Source: JBCBTD01 sp039818825 (GTDB lineage Bacteria > Pseudomonadota > Alphaproteobacteria > Geminicoccales > Geminicoccaceae). Taken from it: 21,435 nt of DNA. Below the pieces are notes generated by a model, which was not told the origin of the DNA, searched no databases, and saw nothing but the letters and a program-made list of their open reading frames with translations. Where the stretch lies: contig JBCBTD010000065.1 in NCBI GenBank assembly GCA_039818825.1, forward strand, positions 1-21,435, read 5' to 3'. Positions 8,121 through 15,494 of the stretch are shown one piece after another; position 1 is the stretch's first letter, and each line of letters begins with the position of its first letter. Position numbers and translations under genes: made by a program.

Positions 8121-8990
8121 TCATCCCTCGGCCGCGGCGACGCGGGCGCGAACGTCGGCGGCGGCCTCGGCAAGGGCCGGCGCACCTTGGCGTTCGGCGT
8201 CGGCGAGATAGCCCGCCGCCAGGTCCGGCCGTTCTCGTGCCAGGGCATTGCGCGCGGCGCGCAGGTAGTAGTCGCCAGCCCGCTCCGCGTCACCCAGGGC
8301 TTCCGCCGCGGCGCCACCCAGCGCCAGCGCTTCGCCGACCCCGGTCGGCGAGTCTTCCGCACGTCGCGAGGCGATCAACGGCTCGATCCGATTCAGCGCC
8401 GCGCGCGGGTTGCCTCGCGCCAGATCGCGTCGCACGGTCAGGTCTTCGCGGTCCGTCATGGCGAGTGGACTGGCCGTCGCATCCAGTGCGCGAATGGCAG
8501 CATCGAGCCCACCCGCATCGCCGGCTATGGCAGCCGCGCGACCAACAACGTACCAAGCACGCTCGACGACGGCGCGATCGCCCGACGTCGTCAGCGGCCC
8601 GGCGAGACGTTCGGCGCCGACGGGGTCGTCCAACGCCAACAGCGCGGCCGCCTCGACGAGCGTCGACAACTGCGGTGGTTGCTGGCCGCGGCGCAGCAGC
8701 TCGGCATCCAGGGCCTTGGCCGCACGCAGCGCACCGGCAGCATCGCCCGCGCGCAGCCGCGCGAGGGCGCCCTCGCTCCCCGCTGCAGCCAATGCGGCGC
8801 CGTCGTCGAGCGCATCCGCAGCAACGCGCGCCCGCTCGTAGCCGGCGACCGCCTGGCGGTAGCGCCCGCTCTCGAAGTCGAACCGGGCTAGTCGAAGCGC
8901 ATTCTGGACGTCGCGCTCGGCCGGTCCTGGTTCCGGACCGCCACCGCACGCAGTCACCACCAGCAGTGCGGCGAGCGCGAGCCGCCTCAC
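8121..8990 (-). CDS. Predicted TPR-like lipoprotein, last gene of an Mla-type cluster
   Basis: This protein has 289 residues from a GTG whose bases overlap the mlaD stop (GTGA), with GGAGGA 9 bases upstream. A lipoprotein signal ends in the lipobox VTAC with the lipidated cysteine at position 15 (RRLALAALLVVTACGG). The rest is almost all helical and alanine-rich, with repeated units of about 34 residues resembling tetratricopeptide repeats (for example RLARFDFESGRYRQAVAGYERA). No catalytic motif is seen. It occupies the place where other MCE clusters carry a PqiC/auxiliary lipoprotein or MlaC, but does not resemble those. A role as an envelope adaptor for the MlaD-like protein is inferred from its position and lipidation only. 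Confidence 0.75.
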   Translation of the reverse strand: MRRLALAALLVVTACGGGPEPGPAERDVQNALRLARFDFESGRYRQAVAGYERARVAADALDDGAALAAAGSEGALARLRAGDAAGALRAAKALDAELLRRGQQPPQLSTLVEAAALLALDDPVGAERLAGPLTTSGDRAVVERAWYVVGRAAAIAGDAGGLDAAIRALDATASPLAMTDREDLTVRRDLARGNPRAALNRIEPLIASRRAEDSPTGVGEALALGGAAAEALGDAERAGDYYLRAARNALARERPDLAAGYLADAERQGAPALAEAAADVRARVAAAEG

Positions 8991-10033
8991 GGGCGTACGT
9001 CCTCCGGGCCCGGGACCGGCGTGGCGGCACCTGAGCCGCCGATCAACCAAGAGCGTCGCAGCGCGTCCAACAGCTCTTCCAGCTGCGCGAGCGTCTGGCT
9101 GACGCGGACCAGGACGTCGGGGAGCGCACGGGCCGCGTCACCGGCCCCCTCGGCCGCATCGGCCAACGTCGGCGCGATGGCGGTCAACGACCGGAGCGCC
9201 GCGTCGGTCGAGCCGAGCGCACGGTCGAGGCTCTGGACCAACCCGGCGACGTCGGCCTCGGCGCGCACGTCGGCCGTGATCGCCTGGACGTCGCCGACCA
9301 GCACGCTCACGTCGGCGAGCAGTGGGTCCAGATCGGCGATCCGCTGGCGGAGGTCGGCGCCTGTCTCCTGCAGTTCGAGGAGAAAACTGTCGTCGACCAA
9401 CAGCCGGCCGATGCTCCCTTTGCCGGCACGGATGTCGCCGGCAATGCCGCCGAAATCGGTGATGGCACGCTGCATCGTACCGTCCGGGTCGGCAACGTCT
9501 TCGACCACCACGACGGCCGCAGCGACCAGCCGGGTCAGCTCGTCGACCAGCGGCAGGACCCGCGCTTTCGCCTCTTCGACCAACTGTTCCAGGCTATCGG
9601 TCGCGGCCTGTTGGATCGAGGCGTCGAGGACCGCAAACTCCCAGTCGAGTTCGGCGCCGCGGCCGCGCGTGATCTCCAGATAGGCGGCACCGGCGATGCC
9701 GAACTGGCGACGAACGAACACCTGACTGTCGGCACGGATGAATGCCGTCACCTCGTCGTTGATCCTCGTCTCGGCGTAGAATGGCTGGTCAGGGCGGATG
9801 ACCACCTCCGTCACCTCCCCGATCTGTGTGCCGAACAGCTGCACCTGGCTTCCTGCCGCCAAACCGGCCAGGGCCGTTTCCGGCACGATCACCCGCAGGC
9901 TGACGGTGCGTTGCAGCCATGGCCGGAGCACGTCGGTCTGGAACACGGCGACGACCAGGATTGCCAGGGCGACCAGCACGAACAGCCCGCTGCGGCCGCG
10001 GACGAGACCGATCGGCGGCGCGGTCGCGCTCAT
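8987..10033 (-). CDS. mlaD: MlaD-like MCE-domain protein of a lipid ABC transporter
   Basis: This is the substrate-channel subunit of an Mla-type transporter, anchored in the inner membrane and facing the periplasm, where MCE domains form a ring that conducts lipids. It has 348 residues. One N-terminal membrane segment lies at about 16-32, and a single MCE domain spans about 43-124 (TVSLRVIVPETALAGLAAGSQ, FGTQIGEV, FGIAGAAYLEITRG). A long helical C-terminal part to residue 348 is rich in D, L and A (LADVSVLVGDVQAITADVRAEADV) and probably forms a coiled coil or barrel extension. It looks intact, unlike its ATPase partner. The ATG overlaps the upstream stop (ATGA), and its own stop overlaps the lipoprotein GTG. 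Confidence 0.9.
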   Translation of the reverse strand: MSATAPPIGLVRGRSGLFVLVALAILVVAVFQTDVLRPWLQRTVSLRVIVPETALAGLAAGSQVQLFGTQIGEVTEVVIRPDQPFYAETRINDEVTAFIRADSQVFVRRQFGIAGAAYLEITRGRGAELDWEFAVLDASIQQAATDSLEQLVEEAKARVLPLVDELTRLVAAAVVVVEDVADPDGTMQRAITDFGGIAGDIRAGKGSIGRLLVDDSFLLELQETGADLRQRIADLDPLLADVSVLVGDVQAITADVRAEADVAGLVQSLDRALGSTDAALRSLTAIAPTLADAAEGAGDAARALPDVLVRVSQTLAQLEELLDALRRSWLIGGSGAATPVPGPEDVRP

Positions 10034-10728
10034 GTCTGCCCCCAAGCGACGAGGCGCCGGCCGCGCACCCGCAGCCGAGCGGTTGCCGGCAAGGTGCCAT
10101 CGTAGAAGAGCTCGTCCCGGCCGAGGCACCAGAGCGCGGCCCCACCGCCCTCGCGGACGATCTGCAGGGCGTCGACGAGAGCCGCCAGCAGCTCACCCCG
10201 CCATGCGTCATGACGCGTCTCGATGACCACCAGCGCCGGGTCGCCGAGGAAGGCCCGGGCCAACAGCGCGCGGAGTCGGTCGGCGGCCGACAAGGCGGTT
10301 GCAGGGCCGAGCGGCAATCCCGGCAGGCCGAAACGCGCACTCCAAGCGGCGCCCCGCTCGGCTAGCCGATCGGCGTCGGACATCGTGTGATAACGCGCCT
10401 GCAGCAACACGTTGGTCGCGACCGACGCATGGGCGAGCCACCCTCCTTGCCGCGGCACGAGGCCGACCCGGCCGCGCAGCGCCGCGGCGAACGTCGACGG
10501 CACGGCTCGCCAAGGATGGCCGAGGAACCGCACCTCGCCATGGCTGGGCTGGACGAGCCCGAGGGCGACGTCCACCAGCGCCTGTTCCTGATCGTCGGTT
10601 TCGGCATCGAGCAGGATCAGGTCGCCAGGCTGGAGACGGAGGTCGCAGACGACGGCGCCGGCCGCGGCAGGCAGCTCCGCTCGCTCCAGATCGAGCACGT
10701 CGGCGTCGCGGCCGTCCCACGCCGTCAC
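10030..10728 (-). CDS. MlaF-like ABC ATPase subunit with degenerate nucleotide-binding motifs (predicted pseudo-ATPase)
   Basis: This protein sits where MlaF, the ATP-hydrolysing subunit, is expected. It has 232 residues from a GTG overlapping the mlaE stop (GTGA). The ABC fold can be followed along its length: GDLILL strand, ALGLVQPSHGEVRFLG, a Q-loop RVGLVPRQGGW with Q94, helical subdomain, and RALLARAFLGDPALVVIE. However, the P-loop position reads DAETDDQEQA (41-50) with Glu48 where the Walker A lysine belongs. The LSGGQ signature is LSAAD (147-151), the Walker B end is VVIETR instead of LLLDEP, and the H-loop histidine is replaced (LWCLGRDE). The frame is uninterrupted and the codon pattern normal, so it is not simply a broken gene. 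ATP hydrolysis is unlikely; a structural role is inferred. Confidence 0.82.
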   Translation of the reverse strand: MTAWDGRDADVLDLERAELPAAAGAVVCDLRLQPGDLILLDAETDDQEQALVDVALGLVQPSHGEVRFLGHPWRAVPSTFAAALRGRVGLVPRQGGWLAHASVATNVLLQARYHTMSDADRLAERGAAWSARFGLPGLPLGPATALSAADRLRALLARAFLGDPALVVIETRHDAWRGELLAALVDALQIVREGGGAALWCLGRDELFYDGTLPATARLRVRGRRLVAWGQT

Positions 10729-11513
10729 AGCAGTAGACTCACGCTGGCGGTGATCAGCAGCAAAGACACCAGGCCTCGGAAGAACGCACCCGGAACCACG
10801 TAGCGGCGTTCGCCTACGGGCGAGAGCGCCGAAACCGCCAGCACCGCCGCCAGGACGAACCCCATCAGCATCGTCTTCAGCGGGAGGATCACGGCACCGT
10901 ACTTGCCTAGCCCCTGCAGCGCCTCCAGCAGGACGTCCACGGGTCCGAGCTGACTGACGTCGAGGAGAACGGCTGCGACGTAGCCGGCAAACGACGCCCC
11001 GATGACGAACAGCACCGCCTGGGCGAAGCAGGCCAGGCCCGTTGCGAGCACCCGCGGCAGGACCAACAGGCGGAACGTGTCGACCCCTTGCGCCTCCAGC
11101 GCCCGGACGGTGCCATCGCCGCGCATTGCGTCCAGCTCCGTTGCCTCGACGAGCCCAACGCGGCCGAGCATGACCAGCCCGACGACGAGCGGCGCCAGCT
11201 CGCGGTTGACGACCTGCAGGAGAACTTCGCGGACGTCGTAGAGGTCGCCGAGCCCGCCCAGCCAGACGTTGACCTGGGCAACCACGGCGACGCCGACGAT
11301 CGACGCCGAGATCAAGACCGGCACCACCGATCCGACGGTCGCGAACTCCAACGCCCGCCAGAACTCGTCTCGTGTCGGCCCGCGCCAAGTATCCGGCCAG
11401 AGGCCGAGCCACACACTCTGAGCGACGACCGCAGCGCTCATCGCCGGCCAGCTTGCCTCGATCCGCTGGAGCAGGCCGCGGGTCCGCGTCGGTGTCGCCG
11501 CGAGGCTCGCCAT
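10725..11513 (-). CDS. mlaE: MlaE-like permease of a lipid ABC transporter
   Basis: This is the integral inner-membrane subunit of an Mla-type lipid transporter, with 262 residues and about five hydrophobic segments. The family core is present: RELAPLVVGLVMLGRVG, the ELDAM segment, and the cytoplasmic coupling region RALEAQGVDTFRLLVLPRVLA, which matches the usual DALxxMGVDPxxxLVxPRVLA. The ATG shares one base with the stop of the cyclase-like gene upstream (TGATG), so translation of the sensor and permease should be coupled. The coupling region implies that it still contacts an ATPase-like subunit, even though the partner encoded next is degenerate. No key deviation is seen in the permease itself. 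Confidence 0.88.
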   Translation of the reverse strand: MASLAATPTRTRGLLQRIEASWPAMSAAVVAQSVWLGLWPDTWRGPTRDEFWRALEFATVGSVVPVLISASIVGVAVVAQVNVWLGGLGDLYDVREVLLQVVNRELAPLVVGLVMLGRVGLVEATELDAMRGDGTVRALEAQGVDTFRLLVLPRVLATGLACFAQAVLFVIGASFAGYVAAVLLDVSQLGPVDVLLEALQGLGKYGAVILPLKTMLMGFVLAAVLAVSALSPVGERRYVVPGAFFRGLVSLLLITASVSLLL

Positions 11514-13915
11514 CAGAGCCTGCCGGCCAACACGTAGGCGTTCGCCAGACCGACGTCGTTCAGGTAGAAGCTGCCGCGGGGGCGCAACAGGTAGTCCGTG
11601 CCCAGGAGATCGTAGACGCTCTCCGTGACCTGGATGGTCGTTGCTTGGGCGCGCGCCGCCGCGATGCCGGCGATCCGTACCGCGTCGCCCCACAGGTTGA
11701 ACGCGCTGCCGCCATCGCCGACGAACGCGCCCGCGGCGGAGCCGATATCCAGGCCGAAGCGATAGAGCGGTGCCCGGCCGGTGGCAACGCAAGCCTCGCG
11801 GCAGATCGGTTGGAGGTCCAAGGCGAGGTCAGCAACGGCGCGGATCGCGGGGCCGGCCTCGCGCGTCATACCGTCCGCAACGACGAGTTGATCGCCGAGC
11901 AGCTTGACACAAGGCACGCCCAGGCGCTCTGCGGCATCGTCCGCAGCTTCGATCAGTTTGCCGATGAACGCCGCATCGGCGGCGCGGCCGCTGGCCAGTG
12001 CCATGTCGTCGCCGAATTGGAGGGTCATCACGGCAACCCGCGGAAACATGGTCGCGGCGAACGCTTCGCCTTCACCGGCCAGGCGGTCCAGAGACCGCAA
12101 CAAGCGCCGATCGCGGCGGTGCGACAGCGACGTCCGCTTCAAGGTGTTAGGCGGTGGCCGCTCCCCGGCGGTGACTTCGGGCAACAGGCAGACGTCGGAC
12201 GCGGCCTCGATCGGAAGGCCGCCGGATTGCGTGTTCAGCGCCACCAGGCGAGGCACGAGCATAGCTGCTGCGGCCTGCAGCAAGCCAAGCGCCGCCGGGT
12301 CGTCGGCGCGCTGCCCATCCTCGACGCTTACGGTTCCCTGGACACCGGCGCGCCCGGCGATCGGCACGAACGTGATCGCGTCCGTACCGCTCGGCTTGAG
12401 GTAGTAGCGGACGATCATCGCCTCGTCGTCGCGCGCCGTCAGCACGTCGAACGCCTCGCCACCCACGAGACGCGGCCACACGTCACCCAAATGGGCGGCG
12501 GGCACCGCAGCAGCGTCGCTGAACCCGTGGCGCTCGCGATCGTAGTTCGCCAAGCACATCAACCTGTCGCCGGGCACGTCGAGGCGCCACACGCCGACCC
12601 GGCGGGCGTCGAGCGCTTCCGCGAGCAGCTCGGTCAGACGACGGACACTGGCGGTGTCGTTCGGATCGGCAACGTCGCCGACGGCGCCCAGCGCCCGCAA
12701 GGTCTTGCCACGATCACGGACGTCGCGCTCCATCGCCACCGCTCGCATCACCCGACGGTCGGACACCACGCCCTGCCAAGTCAGCGCGAAGGCCGCGATC
12801 GTCGCGAGGATGACGACCCCGGCCGAGAGCAGCAACGACGTCCGCGCGTTGACCCGCACGAAACCGATGAAGGTCTCCTCGGGCACGACGATCAACAGCC
12901 ACCAGTCGCGACCGACCAGCGGTGACAGGGAGGTGGACGAGACGACGTAGCGTTCACCGTCGATGATGGTGGCGTCGCGCGCCTGCCGTTCGATGCGGAA
13001 GTGCTGGAAGGCACGGTCGAGGATGCGGTCGTCGAGATCACCTACCAGCGGCAGCGGTGCACCTTCGCGCGCGGCGGCGTCCAAGCCTTCCGGAAGGGCG
13101 ATGACCCGGCCGTCCGTGCTGATGACCGCGATCCTGGCGCGATGGCCCAGTTCGATCTCGCCGAGAAACTGGTTGACCGTGGCCAGCTGCAGGTCGGCGC
13201 CGGCGACCGTTGCCGGCGTGTCCGGGTCGCGCACGCCAACCATCGTCGAAGCCGTGACACCTGCCGCTCCGGTCGTGAAAAACGGATAGACCTCGCTCCA
13301 GCGAACCGCCGGTCCCTGGCCGCCTCGGGCGGCGAGCGCATCTGCGAACCAGCCGCGGGTCCGCGGATCGTAGTCGTCTTCGGGGTCGAGCCGGTCGTCG
13401 ATGACGTCGCCGGCCGCGTTGCGCAAGACGACTCGAACCACACGGTCACCTGGGTCGTTGGCGATGAACTTGGACAGCAGGCCGTCTTCCCGGCGCTGCA
13501 CCATCAAGAAGTCGCCGTCGTCGTTGCCGATGAACAGAGCCGAAACGGTCGGCAGGCGTTCGACGACGCTGCGAAGCGCGCGCTCGACATCGGCATCCGA
13601 ACGCATGTCGGCATGGCCCGTGATGCCCTCGTCCGCGACGTCGCCGATGAAAGAAACCACCGCTGCCGGCGGCGACAAGAACGAGTCGACGTCACGCTGG
13701 ACCGCGGTCTCCAGGGCGCCGATGAGGCCTTCGGCAAGCTGCAGGGCATCGTCGCGGTTGCTTCGCTCGACGTACCTGGTGATCAACAGCAGCGCCAGTG
13801 ACAGCGCCACCGCGGTCAGGATCGGCAGGGACAAACGCAGCAGGCGCTGGCGCCGGAGGGAATGGATCTCGCCGGGCGGTCGCGTCGTGTCGATCCACTC
13901 GTCCGCCCGAGGCAA
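11513..13915 (-). CDS. Membrane sensor with dCache, GAF and degenerate class III cyclase domain
   Basis: This 800-residue protein (start TTG at 13915) has a TM at about 28-46, an extracytoplasmic dCache-like domain at about 47-350 (motif DPRTRGWF at 183-190, AGADLQLATV at 238-247), a second TM at about 358-381, a GAF domain at about 415-560 and a class III nucleotidyl cyclase fold at about 625-798. The cyclase fold is clear (CVKLLGD, FNLWGDAV, IQVTESVYDLL, RPRGSF, YVLAGR). The first metal aspartate appears to be Gln633. The second metal Asp675 and Lys671 are kept. The transition-state Asn and Arg are replaced by Arg747 and Ile751. Catalysis is therefore doubtful. It heads the Mla-type operon and is translationally coupled to mlaE, suggesting a regulatory input to transport. 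The ligand is unknown. Confidence 0.85.
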   Translation of the reverse strand: MPRADEWIDTTRPPGEIHSLRRQRLLRLSLPILTAVALSLALLLITRYVERSNRDDALQLAEGLIGALETAVQRDVDSFLSPPAAVVSFIGDVADEGITGHADMRSDADVERALRSVVERLPTVSALFIGNDDGDFLMVQRREDGLLSKFIANDPGDRVVRVVLRNAAGDVIDDRLDPEDDYDPRTRGWFADALAARGGQGPAVRWSEVYPFFTTGAAGVTASTMVGVRDPDTPATVAGADLQLATVNQFLGEIELGHRARIAVISTDGRVIALPEGLDAAAREGAPLPLVGDLDDRILDRAFQHFRIERQARDATIIDGERYVVSSTSLSPLVGRDWWLLIVVPEETFIGFVRVNARTSLLLSAGVVILATIAAFALTWQGVVSDRRVMRAVAMERDVRDRGKTLRALGAVGDVADPNDTASVRRLTELLAEALDARRVGVWRLDVPGDRLMCLANYDRERHGFSDAAAVPAAHLGDVWPRLVGGEAFDVLTARDDEAMIVRYYLKPSGTDAITFVPIAGRAGVQGTVSVEDGQRADDPAALGLLQAAAAMLVPRLVALNTQSGGLPIEAASDVCLLPEVTAGERPPPNTLKRTSLSHRRDRRLLRSLDRLAGEGEAFAATMFPRVAVMTLQFGDDMALASGRAADAAFIGKLIEAADDAAERLGVPCVKLLGDQLVVADGMTREAGPAIRAVADLALDLQPICREACVATGRAPLYRFGLDIGSAAGAFVGDGGSAFNLWGDAVRIAGIAAARAQATTIQVTESVYDLLGTDYLLRPRGSFYLNDVGLANAYVLAGRL

Positions 13916-13925
13916 AACGTCCGCG

Positions 13926-13930
13926 CTCCT
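13926..13930 (-). promoter_or_regulatory. Ribosome binding site supporting the TTG start of the cyclase-like gene
   Basis: AGGAG on the minus strand lies 10 bases before the TTG at 13913-13915. No ATG or GTG occurs in this frame between the pyruvate kinase start and the first membrane segment, so this TTG is the only reasonable start that keeps TM1 intact. Confidence 0.5.
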
Positions 13931-13977
13931 GTGTTCGATCGTTCGGACTGCTGTGGTAACGAGACGGCGAGCCGCTT

Positions 13978-13992
13978 GCCAAGAGACTTGGC
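13978..13992. promoter_or_regulatory. Palindrome in the pyruvate kinase leader
   Basis: GCCAAG-AGA-CTTGGC is a perfect 6-base-arm inverted repeat in the 97-base gap between the divergent cyclase-like and pyruvate kinase genes. It ends 20 bases before the kinase ATG and 9 bases before its ribosome site. It could be an operator or a small leader hairpin. No regulator gene adjoins it, so its binding partner is unknown. Confidence 0.4.
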
Positions 13993-14012
13993 CACCAACC
14001 TGGGGGACGACG

Positions 14013-15479
14013 ATGGCCGAGAAGCACGAATCGGCAACGCGGCTGCTGGCCGACCTGCAGGGTTTGGTCGAAGAGCTGGTGGCCGCCGGCGAACGAACGC
14101 TGGCAGCCTGGAGGGTCAGCGACCTGCGGCCGGAGTTCGCCACCAGCGCCACCAATCTTGCGCACTTTCTTGCTCTCCGAGGCAAAGATCGGCGCGACCT
14201 CCAACAGCGCTTACGGCGGCACGGGCTGTCGACGCTCGGTCGCAGCGAAGCCCACATGCTCGCGACGTTGGAGGCCGTGATTGCTACGTTGGAAGGCAAT
14301 GACCCGCCGGAAACGACGCTCCAGGCGCTCGAAGCCGGTCGGGCGCGTTTGCGTGCCAACACGGCCGAGCTGTTCGGCCCGCCGCCCGACGACCGGACGA
14401 CCCACGTCATGGCGACCTTGGAGCCGAGCAGCGCGTCGGACCCGCAACGCTTGGAAGAGTTGATCCGGCTCGGCGCCGACACGGTCCGCATCAACTGTGC
14501 CCATGATACGCCCGACGACTGGCGGGCGATGGCCACGGCCGCGCGCACCGCCGCCAAGCAGGCCGGCCGACCATGCCGCGTCTTCATGGACCTGGCCGGA
14601 CCGAAGATCCGTACCACCCACGTAAGGCAGCCCCCGCATCGGAACCGCCTCCACGCCGACGACATCTTGCGTGTACCGTTCGACGCGCGCGCCGAGTTCG
14701 ACGGCTTCGTCGCCGGCTGCACGGCGCCGGACGTGCTTCGTCAGGTCGGGGTCGGCGCCGCGTTCGCACTGGATGACGGTACCGCTACCGGGCGCGTCGA
14801 AGTGGTCGACGAGACCGGTCTCACGGTCCGGGTCGCACGCACCAAGCCGGGCGGGCTGAAACTCAAGAACGACAAGGGCATGAACTTCCCTGGTTCACCG
14901 CTGCAGCTCGCGGCACTGACGGAAGCCGATCACGAAGCACTCACCGTGATCCGCGAGCTGGCCGACATGGTCGGTTACTCGTTCGTCCAACGGGCGAGCG
15001 ACGTCGATCTGCTGTTGGAGGCGTTCGCCCGGGGCGAAGGAGTGCACGAGCGGCCGGCGCTCGTCGCCAAGATCGAGACGGAGCTCGCGTTCCGCAACCT
15101 GCCGGAGATCGTCGTGGCTGCGGCTGGCCGCGGACCGTTCGGCGTGATGATCGCGCGGGGCGATCTTGGCGTGGAGATGGGTTTTGCTCGGCTATCCGAA
15201 GTCCAAGAGGAGATCTTGTGGCTCTGCGAAGCGGCACATGTCCCGGTGATCTGGGCGACCGAGGTGCTGGCGAGCGTCGTCAAGCACGGCCAACCGAGCC
15301 GCGGCGAATTCACCGATGCGGCGATGGCCGCTCGCGCCGAAGCAGTGATGCTGAACAAGGGGCGGTTCATCGCCGAGGGTATCCAGGTCATCACCGACGT
15401 GATCCGCCGGGCGGAACGCCACGTCGACAAAAAGACCCCACAACTCGCCGCGTTGCGTAGCTGGCAAGGGGAGGGCTGA
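14013..15479 (+). CDS. pyk: Pyruvate kinase, short form with N-terminal extension and no C domain
   Basis: This protein is predicted to transfer phosphate from PEP to ADP, giving pyruvate and ATP. It has 488 residues. A helical N-terminal extension without recognised motifs covers 1-125; the barrel and B domain follow, and the protein ends where the usual regulatory C domain would begin. Catalytic residues are largely kept: R159 and N161 (VRINCAHD), D193, K353 and E355 (AKIE), D384 (ARGDLGVE) and T416 (IWATE). Leu194 and Lys198 in MDLAGPKIRT match the Leu113/Lys117 pattern of K+-independent kinases. The potassium-ligand serine is Ala163, and MLSGET is replaced by MLNKGR. The ATG follows GGGGGA by 5 bases; the frame runs further upstream but lacks a ribosome site. 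Allosteric control is unlikely. Activity with another substrate is possible. Confidence 0.82.
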   Translation: MAEKHESATRLLADLQGLVEELVAAGERTLAAWRVSDLRPEFATSATNLAHFLALRGKDRRDLQQRLRRHGLSTLGRSEAHMLATLEAVIATLEGNDPPETTLQALEAGRARLRANTAELFGPPPDDRTTHVMATLEPSSASDPQRLEELIRLGADTVRINCAHDTPDDWRAMATAARTAAKQAGRPCRVFMDLAGPKIRTTHVRQPPHRNRLHADDILRVPFDARAEFDGFVAGCTAPDVLRQVGVGAAFALDDGTATGRVEVVDETGLTVRVARTKPGGLKLKNDKGMNFPGSPLQLAALTEADHEALTVIRELADMVGYSFVQRASDVDLLLEAFARGEGVHERPALVAKIETELAFRNLPEIVVAAAGRGPFGVMIARGDLGVEMGFARLSEVQEEILWLCEAAHVPVIWATEVLASVVKHGQPSRGEFTDAAMAARAEAVMLNKGRFIAEGIQVITDVIRRAERHVDKKTPQLAALRSWQGEG

Positions 15480-15494
15480 CGCCGTCCGGCGTCA
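15477..15494. terminator. Perfect palindrome joining two convergent stop codons; possible bidirectional hairpin
   Basis: TGACGCCG-TC-CGGCGTCA is an 8-base-arm palindrome. Its first three bases are the pyruvate kinase stop and its last three are, on the other strand, the GST stop. The RNA would form a GC-rich 7-pair stem with a 4-base loop for either transcript. No T-run follows on either side, so intrinsic termination is uncertain. Confidence 0.4.

Noticed and set aside
10030..10728. Frameshift or sequencing error as the cause of the missing ATPase motifs
   Set aside because: Recognisable ABC segments occur before and after each degenerate motif in the same frame, and no other frame encodes GKST, LSGGQ or LLLDEP here.
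11372..12925. Plus-strand frame of 517 codons opposite the cyclase-like gene
   Set aside because: It has no ribosome site or domain, and its R/H/Q-rich composition is typical of antisense frames in high-GC DNA.
13401..14012. Upstream extension of the pyruvate kinase reading frame (about 200 extra residues)
   Set aside because: It lies opposite the cyclase-like gene, its translation is low-complexity R/S/T-rich, and a good ribosome site and family-like start occur at 14013.
13916..14722. Long N-terminal extension of the cyclase-like frame into the pyruvate kinase gene
   Set aside because: It is the shadow of the kinase coding strand; a TTG with AGGAG at 13915 gives a protein beginning just before the first membrane segment.
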